Origin: Streptomyces sp. PT12
GTDB taxonomy: Bacteria; Actinomycetota; Actinomycetes; Streptomycetales; Streptomycetaceae
Direction of reading: 5' to 3'
Assembly (NCBI RefSeq): GCF_003311645.1
Contig: NZ_QEST01000236.1
Span: forward strand, 1-64,000
Length of the DNA stretch: 64,000 nucleotides
The position numbers and the translations under genes are program-made. The notes under the pieces are model-generated. The model ran no database searches. It saw only the letters and a program-made list of their open reading frames with translations, and was not told the origin of the DNA. Below are positions 51,462 to 60,732 of this stretch, one piece after another. Positions within the stretch are counted from its first letter, which is position 1; each line of letters starts with the position of its first letter.

Positions 51462-53194
51462 TCGTCCACCCCGAGCTGCGCCGCGCCGCGCGGCACGCAC
51501 GGCGCACCCTGCTCGCGGCCACCCTCCTCCAGGGGGCCGTCACCTTGACCCACCTCGCGCAGGCCGCGCTCCTGGCCCTTGCGCTCGCCGACCTGGCCCG
51601 GGGCGAGACGGGCCGCCTCCCCGTGCTCCTCGCGGCGGTGCTGGCCGTGGTCGCCACCCGCGCGGGGCTGACGTGCGGGCAGCGGCGCGCCGCCACCCGG
51701 GCCGGGGCACGGGTCAGGGTGGGACTGCGCGATGAACTCGTCGCCCACCTCGGCCGACTCGGGCCCGCGCACCTGACCACCGCGCGCGCCGGGGCCGTCC
51801 GGACGACCCTGGTCGACGGGGTGGAGGGCGTCGACGCCTACGTCGCCCGCTACCTGCCCCAGCTCCTCATCACCCTCACCGTGCCGCCCCTGCTGCTCGT
51901 CGCCCTGGCCGCCATCGAGCCGAGCGCCCTCGTCGGCCTCGTCCCCGCGCTGCTGTTCGGCCTGCTCGCGCCGCGTGCCTGGGACCGGCTCCTCGCCAAA
52001 CGCGGCAGGGAGCACTGGGACACCTACGAGGGTCTTGGCGCCGACTACCTCGAGGCGCTTCAGGGCATGCCCGCGCTGCGGGCCGCTGGTGCCGTGGGGC
52101 GTGTCAGGGAGCGGCTCGAGGAGCGTTCGGCAGCGCTGCACCGGGCGACCGTCGCCAAGCTCCGGGTCTCCCTCGTCGACACCGGGCTGACCGACCTGGC
52201 GATCCAGGGCGGCACCGTGGCCGCCGCGCTGCTCGCCTGCTGGTCGGCCGTCACCGGATCCACCGCGGCGACCGGCACCTATCTGGTGCTGCTCCTGGCC
52301 TCCGAGTGCTTCCGGCCCGTGCGCGACCTGTCCCGCGAGTGGCACGCGGGGTATCTGGGCGCGTCGGCCGCCGACGGGCTCGCGGCGCTGCGCACCGCGG
52401 AACCCGCGGTTCCCGACACGGGAACCGCGCGGGCCGACTGGCAGGGGCCGCCCCAGGTGCGCTTCGAGGATGTGACGTTCGGCTACGACGGCGCGGAGCG
52501 CCCCGCCCTCGACGGCGTCGCCTTCACCGCGGACGCGGGGCGCACCACCGCGATCGTCGGCCCCTCGGGCGCTGGCAAGTCCACGCTCGTCGCCCTTCTC
52601 CTGCGCCATCGCGATCCGCGGCGGGGCCGGATCACGATCGACGGCCGCGACGTGACCGAGTACGCGCTCGACTCGCTGCGGCGGGGCATCGCCGTGGTCT
52701 CCCAGGAGACCTACCTCTTCCACGGCACCATCGCCGACAACCTGCGCCTGGCCCGGCCCGCGGCCACGGACGACGAACTGGTCAGCGCGGCCCGTACCGC
52801 CGGCGTCCACGACGAGATCGCCGCCCTCCCCGTCGGCTACGCCACCGTCATAGGCGAACGCGGTTCCACCCTCTCCGGCGGCCAGCGACAACGGCTTGCC
52901 CTCGCGCGGGCCCTGTTGGCCGACGCTCCGGTCCTCGTCCTCGACGAGGCCACGAGCTCGGTCGACGAGCGTCGCGAGGCGGACATCGTTCGGGAGCTGC
53001 TGGCCGCCGCGGGAGGCCGGACCATTCTGGTGATCGCCCACCGGCTCGCCGCGGTCGAGCACGCCGACCGGATCGTGGTGCTGAACGGCGGACGGGCGGA
53101 CGCCGTTGGCGAGCACGCGCACCTGGTCGAGGCCGACGGAATCTACGCGGAACTCGTCAGGGCCGGCCGTCCGCACGAAGGAGCCGCGGCATGA
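51458..53194 (+). CDS. exporter-fold ABC half-transporter 1
   Basis: The 578-residue protein has an N-terminal six-helix domain (LLAATLLQGAVTLTHLAQAA; YLPQLLITLTVPPLLLVALA) and an ATPase with Walker A GPSGAGKST, SQETYLFHGTIADNLRLARP, signature LSGGQRQRLALARALL and VLDEATSSVD. This CydD-like class pairs with the next gene as a heterodimer. Such pairs may export RiPPs; the YbtP/YbtQ and IrtAB pairs of the same fold import metal-siderophore complexes. In a zinc-starvation operon either is plausible. GTG 51458 overlaps the SagB stop. Confidence 0.85.
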   Translation: MIVHPELRRAARHARRTLLAATLLQGAVTLTHLAQAALLALALADLARGETGRLPVLLAAVLAVVATRAGLTCGQRRAATRAGARVRVGLRDELVAHLGRLGPAHLTTARAGAVRTTLVDGVEGVDAYVARYLPQLLITLTVPPLLLVALAAIEPSALVGLVPALLFGLLAPRAWDRLLAKRGREHWDTYEGLGADYLEALQGMPALRAAGAVGRVRERLEERSAALHRATVAKLRVSLVDTGLTDLAIQGGTVAAALLACWSAVTGSTAATGTYLVLLLASECFRPVRDLSREWHAGYLGASAADGLAALRTAEPAVPDTGTARADWQGPPQVRFEDVTFGYDGAERPALDGVAFTADAGRTTAIVGPSGAGKSTLVALLLRHRDPRRGRITIDGRDVTEYALDSLRRGIAVVSQETYLFHGTIADNLRLARPAATDDELVSAARTAGVHDEIAALPVGYATVIGERGSTLSGGQRQRLALARALLADAPVLVLDEATSSVDERREADIVRELLAAAGGRTILVIAHRLAAVEHADRIVVLNGGRADAVGEHAHLVEADGIYAELVRAGRPHEGAAA

Positions 53195-54963
53195 GCGGCG
53201 CCATCCAGGACGGCACCGCGGGCAGCGGCACGACCGAGGCGCCGGTGCCCCCGCGCGGCTCGCTGCGCGCCCTGCTGCCCGCGCTCGCCGGGCACCGGGC
53301 CATGATGGCCCGCACCTGTGCCACCGCCGTCGTCGAGCAGGGTTCGCTGGTCACGCTGCTGACCCTGGCCGCCCACACCGTGGGAACGGCCGTCACGGAG
53401 GACCGCGCTCCCTCGGCCGAGACGGTCGCCGCTCTCGTCCTCCTCGTCCTCGTCCGCGCCCTGACCACCTGGCGTGAGATGGACCTCTCGCACGACCTGG
53501 CCTACCGGGTGCTCGCCGAGCTGCGGGTGCGGGTCTTCGACGGGCTTGCCCGCAGCGCGCCCGCCCGCGTCGCCGGCAAACGCAGCGGGGAGCTGGCCGC
53601 CACCGCGATGACCGACGTGGAGGCCCTGGAGTTCTTCTACGCCCACACCACAGCCCAACTCCTCGCATCCGGCGTGGTGTTCACCGGCGGTACGGTGACC
53701 CTGGCCATGCTGGAGCCGTGGCTGCTTGTGGCGGTACTGCCGGTCGCCGCGCTGCTCGCCGCAGCCCCCTTCGCCGACGCGCGCGGGCGCGCGGCGCGCG
53801 GGGCGCGCACCAGGGCGGCCGCCGCGAAGCTGTCGGCCGACACCGTGGACACCGTCGACGGGCTGCGCGAGCTGCTGGCCTTCGGCGGGCTGGCCAGTCG
53901 GCGTGGCCAGCTCGCCGAGCAGGGCCGAAGGGTGGGCGAGGCGCAGCGGGCCGAGGCCACCTGGGAGGCGATGGCCGCCGCCGTCCGTGACCTGCTCATC
54001 GTGTGCGCGGTCCTTGGTGTGGTGGCGGCCGCGGCCCAGTCCGTGACCTCGGGGAGGCTGCATGGCGCGTGGGCTCCGGCGGCCATGGCGCTGGCCCTGT
54101 CGGTGCTCGGCCCGGTCGCCGAGTCGGCCAGGGCGTTGAGCCAGGCCATGGGCCTGCGCGCCGCGGCCGCCCGGGTCGACGCGGCCATGCGGGCCCCCGC
54201 ACTCGCCCCGCCGCCGGCCGCATCGTGCACGCTGCCGCCGGGTCCGCTGGGCGTCCGGTTCCGGCAGGTGAGCTTCGACTACGGTGGTCAGCCGGTGCTG
54301 GTCGGCGTCGATCTGACGGTCCCCGCGGGACGGACGCTCGCCCTGGTGGGGGCCTCGGGCGCGGGCAAGTCGACCTGCGCCCACCTGCTGGCCCGATTCT
54401 GGGACCCGGTCGCCGGAGCCGTGCTCCTGGTGCCGGACGGCGGTGCGCCCATCGACATCCGCGACCTGTCCGACGCCCAACTCCGCGCCGCCGTCGCCGT
54501 GGTGGGCCAGGACACCCCCCTCTTCCACGGAACCTTCGCCGACAACCTGCGCCTCGGGGCGCCGGGCGCGGACGACCGCGTGCTGGCCGAGATAGCCAGC
54601 CTCTGCGGCGTCGACGGGATCGGCTCCCTTGACACCCCCGTCGGGGAGCGCGGATCCACCGTCTCCGGCGGCCAGCGTGCCCGCATCGCGCTCGCCCGTG
54701 CCCTGGTGCCAGGGCCCCGGGTCCTGGTGCTCGACGAGACCACGGCCCACCTGGACAACGCGGGCGACGCCCGGCTCGCCGCCGCGCTCGGCGCCGGGAA
54801 CCGCACCACGATCGTCATCGCCCACCGTCGCGCGACCATCCGCCGCGCCGACCGCGTCGCCGTCCTCGAAGCCGGCCGTGTCGCTGAGGAGGGCACCTGG
54901 GAGGAACTCACCGCGCGCCCCGACAGCGCCCTCAACCGCGTCCTGGCCACCACCCCGTCCTGA
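53191..54963 (+). CDS. exporter-fold ABC half-transporter 2
   Basis: The 590-residue partner has a six-helix domain (MARTCATAVVEQGSLVTLLT; LLIVCAVLGVVAAAAQSV) and an ATPase with Walker A GASGAGKSTCAHLL, GQDTPLFHGTFADNLRLGA, signature VSGGQRARIALARALV and VLDETTAHLD. The Walker B residue after DE is normal. It overlaps its partner by ATGA and ends the RiPP operon 3 bp before a perfect terminator hairpin. Direction of transport is uncertain (see partner). Confidence 0.85.
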   Translation: MSGAIQDGTAGSGTTEAPVPPRGSLRALLPALAGHRAMMARTCATAVVEQGSLVTLLTLAAHTVGTAVTEDRAPSAETVAALVLLVLVRALTTWREMDLSHDLAYRVLAELRVRVFDGLARSAPARVAGKRSGELAATAMTDVEALEFFYAHTTAQLLASGVVFTGGTVTLAMLEPWLLVAVLPVAALLAAAPFADARGRAARGARTRAAAAKLSADTVDTVDGLRELLAFGGLASRRGQLAEQGRRVGEAQRAEATWEAMAAAVRDLLIVCAVLGVVAAAAQSVTSGRLHGAWAPAAMALALSVLGPVAESARALSQAMGLRAAAARVDAAMRAPALAPPPAASCTLPPGPLGVRFRQVSFDYGGQPVLVGVDLTVPAGRTLALVGASGAGKSTCAHLLARFWDPVAGAVLLVPDGGAPIDIRDLSDAQLRAAVAVVGQDTPLFHGTFADNLRLGAPGADDRVLAEIASLCGVDGIGSLDTPVGERGSTVSGGQRARIALARALVPGPRVLVLDETTAHLDNAGDARLAAALGAGNRTTIVIAHRRATIRRADRVAVLEAGRVAEEGTWEELTARPDSALNRVLATTPS

Positions 54964-54966
54964 CAC

Positions 54967-54996
54967 CGCGCCCCACGGGATCACCCGTGGGGCGCG
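54967..54996. terminator. perfect 13-bp bidirectional terminator hairpin
   Basis: CGCGCCCCACGGG (54967-54979) and its exact complement (54984-54996) flank the loop ATCA, between the ends of the convergent RiPP and FecCD-type operons. Confidence 0.85.
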
Positions 54997-55025
54997 GCAG
55001 GCGAGCGGCGGTGCGGCACCGGGGG

Positions 55026-56044
55026 TCAGAACGCCTCGGGGTACAGCGCCGCGGCGATGTCCGCGACCGCGTCGACGTTGCCGAGGGTGCCGGGGTAGAC
55101 GTCCGAGGCCGAGACGGCGATGAGGCGGTCGTCGCGCACCGCGTCGAGGTCGGGGAAGGTGCGGGTCAGGTAGTCGCGGGTGGCCTGCTCGTGCTCGGGG
55201 CTGTTGGCCGTGAAGACGAGAGCCTCGGGGTCGCGCTCGGCGAGTACCTCGGGGTTGATCTGGGCGGCGAAGAAGTCGGCGAACGCGGCGTCGTCAGGCC
55301 CGAAGACGTTTTCCCCGCCGGCCCGCAGGATGATGTCGTACTCGATGCCGGCACCGATCGCGGAGAGCGTGCTGCCCTCGACGTAGACCTGCGCGACCGT
55401 CACGGGGTCCCGGTCCGAGACGCGGGCGGCGACGTCGTCCAGAGTCGCTTCGGCCTCATCGGCGAGCCCGGTCGCGGCATCGGCCACGTCCAGGGCGCGG
55501 CCGAGGGCGTCCAGGTCGGTGAAGAGGTCGTCGACCGTGCCGGTCATCCGGCGATCCGCGCACCCCCCGGTGGCGATGTAGGCGGCCACGCCCGCCTCGT
55601 CGAGCTGCTCGACGCTGGCGAAGCCCTGCTCGGCGGTGAACTCGTAGGCGGTGGGCGCGAACACGAAGTCGGGCCCGGCCTGGAGCAGCACCTCGCGCGT
55701 CGGCGGGGCGTCCTCGCTGAGCACCGGAATGTCCTCGGCCTCGGCACGCAGCTCCTCGGGCAGCGGCGCCGTGGCGGTCTGCGCCTGGCCCACCATCCGG
55801 TCGCCGAGACCCAGGCGCAGCAGCAGCTCCGTCTGGGACGGGCTCAGTCCCACGATGGCCTCGGGGGTCCCCGGCAGGACGACCTCGCGGTCGCAGTTGG
55901 TCAGCACGGTGGACCGCGGGCCGTCGGCGTCCTCGCTGTCCGCCTCCGGTTCCGTGACCCCCGAGCCGCAGGCGGTCAGCGTGAGGAGGCCGAGGGCGGC
56001 CAGGGCTGTTCCGGTGGCGGCGAACCGGGCGGGCAGGGGTCTGG

Positions 56045-56048
<4 letters not shown>
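55026..56048 (-). CDS. metallophore ABC substrate-binding lipoprotein (FhuD/BtuF class)
   Basis: The 340-residue protein has a lipobox (LLTLTAC, Cys27) and a TroA/FhuD-type domain: PEAIVGLSPSQTELLLRLGL, DRMVGQAQT, LLQAGPDFVFAPTAYEF and GGENVFGPDDAAFADFFAAQ. A Cys in TGGCADRRMTG recurs in actinobacterial members. It would capture a metal-chelate outside the membrane. It is the last gene of a minus-strand operon with its ATPase and permease, sharing ATGA overlaps. The weak Zur-like box upstream suggests it takes up a zincophore rather than a ferric siderophore, but this is inference. Confidence 0.85.
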
Positions 56049-56862
<814 letters not shown>

Positions 56863-56866
<4 letters not shown>

Positions 56867-57954
56867 CGCAGCACCCCCGCCCTGGCCGCGCGCCCCCGGC
56901 GTATCAGCCAGAGGAAGCAGGGGGCCCCGACCACGGCGGTGACGATGCCGATGGGTATCTCGGTGGGCGCGGCGACGGTGCGCGCGAGCACGTCGGCGGC
57001 CATCAGGAAGAGGGCACCGCCCAGGATGGTGACGGAGAGCATGCGGCGGTGGTCGGCGCCGACGAGGATGCGGGCGGTGTGCGGGATGACGAGCCCGACG
57101 AAGCCGATCCCTCCGCTGACCGCCACGACAGCGCCGGTCAGCAGGGAGGCGGCGATCACCAGCTGTCCGCGCAGCCGGTTGACGTTGACGCCCAGCGCGG
57201 TGGCGTTCTCGTCGCCGACCAACAGGGCGTTGAGGGCCCGGGCGTTCGCCAGGGCGTAGAGCGCGACGACGGCGAGCGCGACGGCCGGGACCGCGAGTTG
57301 GTCCATGGTGGCCGCCGAGACGCTGCCCAGCAGGAAGAAGAGCACGCTGAAGACGTTCTGCGCCTCGGTGGTCAGCGTCAGGTAGCTTGTCACCGCGCTG
57401 AGGAGCGAGCCGAGGGCGACGCCTGCGAGGATCATGCGAGTCGGTGCCAGCACCCCCTGCTGGCGCGCCAGCAGGTAGACGGCGGCGGTCGCGCCGAGCG
57501 CGCCGAGGAACGCCGCGCCGCTGAGCGGGAGTCCGCCGACCGCGGCCGAGCCCAGGGTGATCACGGCGACGGCGCCGACCCCCGCTCCCGCCGAAACCCC
57601 CAGTACGTAGGGCTCGGCCAGCGGATTGCGCACCGCCGCCTGCATCAGCGCCCCGGCCAGCGCGAGACCGGCCCCGGCCAACCCGGCCAGCAGGGTGCGC
57701 GGCAGCCGGAACTGCCACACCGTCTGGTCCTGGAGCCGGGTGATCGAACCGTCCCTCATCCAGGGGGCGTCGGGGACGAGGTGGCCGATGATGACGCGCA
57801 CGGCATCGGCTGCCCCGACGTCCGCCGGGCCGGTGGCGGCGGAGACGACGAGAACGGCCAGAATGCCGAGCGCGAGGAGGAGGTGGGCGCCGACCATCGC
57901 CCCAGGCGGTCGGCGTCGCCCCCGCTTGCTCGCGACCTGTCTCGTAGCGGACAA
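56863..57954 (-). CDS. metallophore ABC permease (FecCD/BtuC family)
   Basis: The 363-residue protein has about ten hydrophobic helices and FecCD signatures: FRLPRTLLAGLAGAGLALAG, MQAAVRNPLAEPYVLGVSAG, GENATALGVNVNRL and GGIGFVGLVIPHTARILVGA. One FecCD gene is present, so it probably forms a homodimer. TTG 57954 is chosen because GGGAGG lies eight bases before it. The Zur-like box is just upstream of this start. Confidence 0.9.
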
Positions 57955-57976
57955 CGGCGCGCCCTCCCGCTGCTAT

Positions 57977-57991
57977 TGAAAACAGTTGTCG
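57977..57991. promoter_or_regulatory. weaker Zur-like box upstream of the FecCD-type importer
   Basis: TGAAAACAGTTGTCG keeps the left half-site TGAAAAC and partial dyad symmetry (GAAAAC/GTTGTC) but matches the Zur consensus at only about 11 of 15 positions. It lies 23 bp upstream of the permease start. It does not resemble the TTAGGTTAGGCTAACCTAA iron box. Confidence 0.5.
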
Positions 57992-58199
57992 TAACCGTAT
58001 CCACTTGGCTGGTGGCGAGCAACGGATTCCACCCGGGTGTGAAGACGATCACCGGGCTGGTTGACGCGCCATCTACGCCAGGGCGCCACTAGTTGATGTG
58101 TTAACTGGCGTCCTGGGCTGGTGACCTGCTGGCGCGGACCGGGGCGGGTCGCCCGCGGCGACATGGAGCGTCGGGTGCGCCAGGAGGTGGATGTGATCG

Positions 58200-58462
58200 C
58201 GTTCCGTGTCCGGGGGTGGACATGCGGCGCGTGCGGCACCGTGCGCGACCGCGACCACAACGCGGCCCGCGACGTCCTCTTCGAAGGGCGCCGAATCGTC
58301 GCCGCCGGACGGGCGGAGGCGCCAAACGCCGGTGGAGCGCCGATAAGACGGGCACCCGTGCCCGCGCGGCGCGGTGCGGCGGGAAGCCTCCACAAGGGGC
58401 AGACCACCCAGGCCGGAATCCCTGGACTTTGGGCCAGGGAGCGCGTCAAACTCCGTCCATGA
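58200..58462 (+). pseudogene. TnpB (IS200/IS605 OrfB) C-terminal remnant
   Basis: The frame carries the TnpB zinc-ribbon and last catalytic motif: VRGWTCGACGTVRDRDHNAA (one CxxC pair and DRDxNAA), then RRIVAAGRAEAPN. Only the last ~85 residues remain; the RuvC core and first CxxC pair are absent. A small part of the element's right end may still be present. It overlaps the MarR start by a few bases. Confidence 0.75.
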
Positions 58463-58926
58463 ACGCGACGCCTCGCTGGCTGACCTCGGAGCAGAAGGCG
58501 GTGTGGGACAGTTTCATCCGCATGCAGGAGACGCTCATCGGGCGACTCTCCCGCCTGGTCCAGGCCGACTCCGGTATGTCCGCATCCGAGTACCTTGTGC
58601 TGGCCAGTCTCACCGAACGTGGCGGCGGGCGGATGCGCCTGCTGGAGCTGGCCAAGTCGGTGGAGTGGGAGAAGAGCCGCATGTCCCATCAGGTCGGGCG
58701 GATGGCGAAGCGCGGACTTGTGGCCAAGGAGGAGTGTCCCGACGACGGACGCGGAGCGTTCGTCGTCGCCACCCCGGCCGGTTACAGGGCGATCGAAGAG
58801 GCCGCGCCCATGCACGTCGAACACGTCCGTCGGCTGTTCATCAACGCCCTCCCCCAGGAAGAGCTCGACACACTCGCCCGGATCTCGGACCGCGTCCTCG
58901 CGCACATGGAGAAGCAGCCCGACTGA
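58459..58926 (+). CDS. MarR-family transcriptional regulator
   Basis: The 155-residue protein has the MarR fold: helix with RMQETLIGRLSRLVQADSGM, winged helix-turn-helix with RLLELAKSVEWEKSRMSHQV and GRMAKRGLVAKEECPDDGRG, and C-terminal dimerisation helices. AFVVATPAGYRAIEEAAPMH is a standard wing continuation. No operator or target can be assigned. It sits between the zinc region and the sugar operon. Confidence 0.88.
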   Translation: MNATPRWLTSEQKAVWDSFIRMQETLIGRLSRLVQADSGMSASEYLVLASLTERGGGRMRLLELAKSVEWEKSRMSHQVGRMAKRGLVAKEECPDDGRGAFVVATPAGYRAIEEAAPMHVEHVRRLFINALPQEELDTLARISDRVLAHMEKQPD

Positions 58927-58997
58927 CCGATGAGCGTTTCGGCGCGTTCGACTGGTGAGTTGAGCGCTCGCTCACGTCATGGGGCGGGCCGTCTCGT

Positions 58998-59190
58998 TCA
59001 CTCGTCGGCGAGAGCTTCCGCGTAAGGGAACACAAGCTCTCCGGCGAGTGGAGTCACGTAGTGGCCCAGGCGGTCGACACCGGCTTCGCCTGTCCGGTCC
59101 TGCCAGGTGTGTTCAGCAGGGGCGTAGGGCGCTTCTTCTATCGCGTCCGGCTGGAACCAGTCCGACTTCGTGCCGATCGTCCACGGCCCT
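58998..59190 (-). pseudogene. C-terminal scrap of an unidentified protein
   Basis: The minus-strand frame ending at TGA 58998-59000 reads PWTIGTKSDWFQPDAIEEAP, then AEHTWQDRTGEAGVDRLGHY and VTPLAGELVFPYAEALADE. It has protein-like composition but no start and becomes Arg/Gly-rich upstream of about 59190. Family not recognised. Confidence 0.4.
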
Positions 59191-59552
59191 GCCGCTGCCA
59201 GAGCGGGCAGGCGCGGCGCTCCTCGGCGTCCGCGGCGACCGCGTGACGGGCCAGCGACGCGCCCGACGGCACCGTCACCACCGCGCTGGCCCCGACCTCG
59301 CTCGCCGCGCGGGCCGTTCTGCCCCTGGTCGTCAGGCTGTTGGCCGTTCAGGGCCTGAGGCGCTTCGCCGTCCGCCGCATGGCCGCCATCACGATGAAGG
59401 CCGCCCCCAGGCCCCGGCGGCACTCCTGGGGGCACGCGGTCATCACCCGGCCCGACCGGCATGACCACCCCGGCCCGCCGCGGCGGCGCGGACGCCGCGG
59501 CCGCGCCGCCTGCCGCACCAGGCCCGCGCCGCCCGCCGCCCTGCCCCGCCGA
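59191..59552. other. stretch without a supported gene
   Basis: Only Arg/Pro/Ala-rich overlapping frames occur, without starts or motifs. It separates the unidentified scrap from the end of the LacI gene. Confidence 0.4.
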
Positions 59553-60569
59553 TCAGATCGACGACACCCCTCGCGGCGCCGCCGTCGACTCCTGGACCAC
59601 GAGCGCCACGTCGAGCACCTCGTGGACGGGCTCGGTGGATGGGTTCTTCATCTGGGACATGAGCCGGTCCACGGCGCCGCGGGCGATCGCCTCTATCGGC
59701 TGCTGGATGACGGTGAGCGGTGGGTTGGTGTGCGGCGCGAGCTCGGTGCCGTCGAAGGACACCAGGGAGACATCCGCGGGGACCGAACGCCCCAGCCTCC
59801 GGCAGGCCGAGAGCGCGCCGGTGGCCTGGACGTCGGAGGACACGAACAGGGCCGTCACCTCGGGGTCCGCCAGGAGGTCCGAGGCCGCGCGGTAGCCCCC
59901 GGCCGCGGAGAACGGCGCGTGCTGGATCAGGTCGTCGCCGCTGGGCAGCCCGGCCTCCGAGAGCGCCATCCGCCAGCCGATCACCCGGTCGTCGGCGACG
60001 TCGAGGCTGCGCGGACCCGCGACGATCCCCACCCTTCGATGTCCCAGGGAGATCAGGTGCTCGACCCCGATCCGCGAGCCGTTCAGGCCGTCGGAGCGCA
60101 CCGTTGACACCCTGACGCCGTCCGGAACGCGGTCGAGCACCACGGTGGGGATGCCCGCGTCGACGGCCGCGTCGAGCTCGGGGTGGGACTGCGCGGCGAT
60201 GAGGAGCAGGGCGTCGACCTTGCGGTCGACGAAGGCGCGGATGTAGCGGGTCTCGCGGTCCTGGTCGTCCGCCGTCGAGCCGGAGAGCAGCACATAGCCG
60301 CGGCCGAACGCGGCGTTCTCCACGGCGCGGGTGAGCTGGGAGAAGAACGGGTTCACATGGTCGGGCACCAGAAGGCCCAGGGTCTGGGTCGGTCCGGCGC
60401 GCAGCGCCTGGGCGATCGCGTTGGGCCGGTAGCCCAACTCCTCGACCGCGGCCAGGACCTTCTCCCTGGTCTCGCGCGAGACCGGGCGCAGCCCGGGACG
60501 CAGGACGTAGCTGACCACTGCGGGGGACACACCGGCGAGACGCGCGACTTCGGCACGGGTGACAGCCAT
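59553..60569 (-). CDS. LacI-family transcriptional repressor
   Basis: The 338-residue protein starts MAVTRAEVARLAGVSPAVVS with the LacI helix-turn-helix and hinge (YVLRPGLRPVSRETREKVLA, YRPNAIAQALRAG). A periplasmic-binding-protein-like sugar domain follows (LGLLVPDHVNPFFSQLTRAV; GHRRVGIVAGPR; PADVSLVSFDGTELAPHTNP). It is divergent from the sugar transporter genes, and LacI-type palindromes lie between them, so it should repress that operon until an inducer sugar is present. Confidence 0.93.
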   Translation of the reverse strand: MAVTRAEVARLAGVSPAVVSYVLRPGLRPVSRETREKVLAAVEELGYRPNAIAQALRAGPTQTLGLLVPDHVNPFFSQLTRAVENAAFGRGYVLLSGSTADDQDRETRYIRAFVDRKVDALLLIAAQSHPELDAAVDAGIPTVVLDRVPDGVRVSTVRSDGLNGSRIGVEHLISLGHRRVGIVAGPRSLDVADDRVIGWRMALSEAGLPSGDDLIQHAPFSAAGGYRAASDLLADPEVTALFVSSDVQATGALSACRRLGRSVPADVSLVSFDGTELAPHTNPPLTVIQQPIEAIARGAVDRLMSQMKNPSTEPVHEVLDVALVVQESTAAPRGVSSI

Positions 60570-60602
60570 GACCTGACTGTAGCGGAGAGATAACGAGTTC
60601 CT

Positions 60603-60641
60603 CAACTCGTGTTGACACCCTCGCAACACGTGTTGTACAAA
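60603..60641 (+). promoter_or_regulatory. LacI operators over the sugar-operon promoter
   Basis: CAACTCGTGTTG (60603-60614) and the perfect palindrome CAACACGTGTTG (60624-60635) are 21 bp apart, two helical turns. They overlap a promoter-like TTGACA (60612-60617), 18-bp spacer and TACAAA (60636-60641). Confidence 0.75.
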
Positions 60642-60703
60642 GCCTCGTACTGCACCTGTCGCGGGCGTACCACAAGAAAGTCGTAGGAAACGCTGCGAAC
60701 CGC

Positions 60704-60716
60704 AACAGATCCTGTT
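60704..60716. promoter_or_regulatory. secondary inverted repeat near the sugar-operon RBS
   Basis: AACAG-ATC-CTGTT is a perfect 5-bp inverted repeat just before the AAAGGAG ribosome-binding site. It could be an auxiliary operator or an mRNA hairpin. Confidence 0.35.
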
Positions 60717-60732
60717 CAAAGGAGAATCACGG

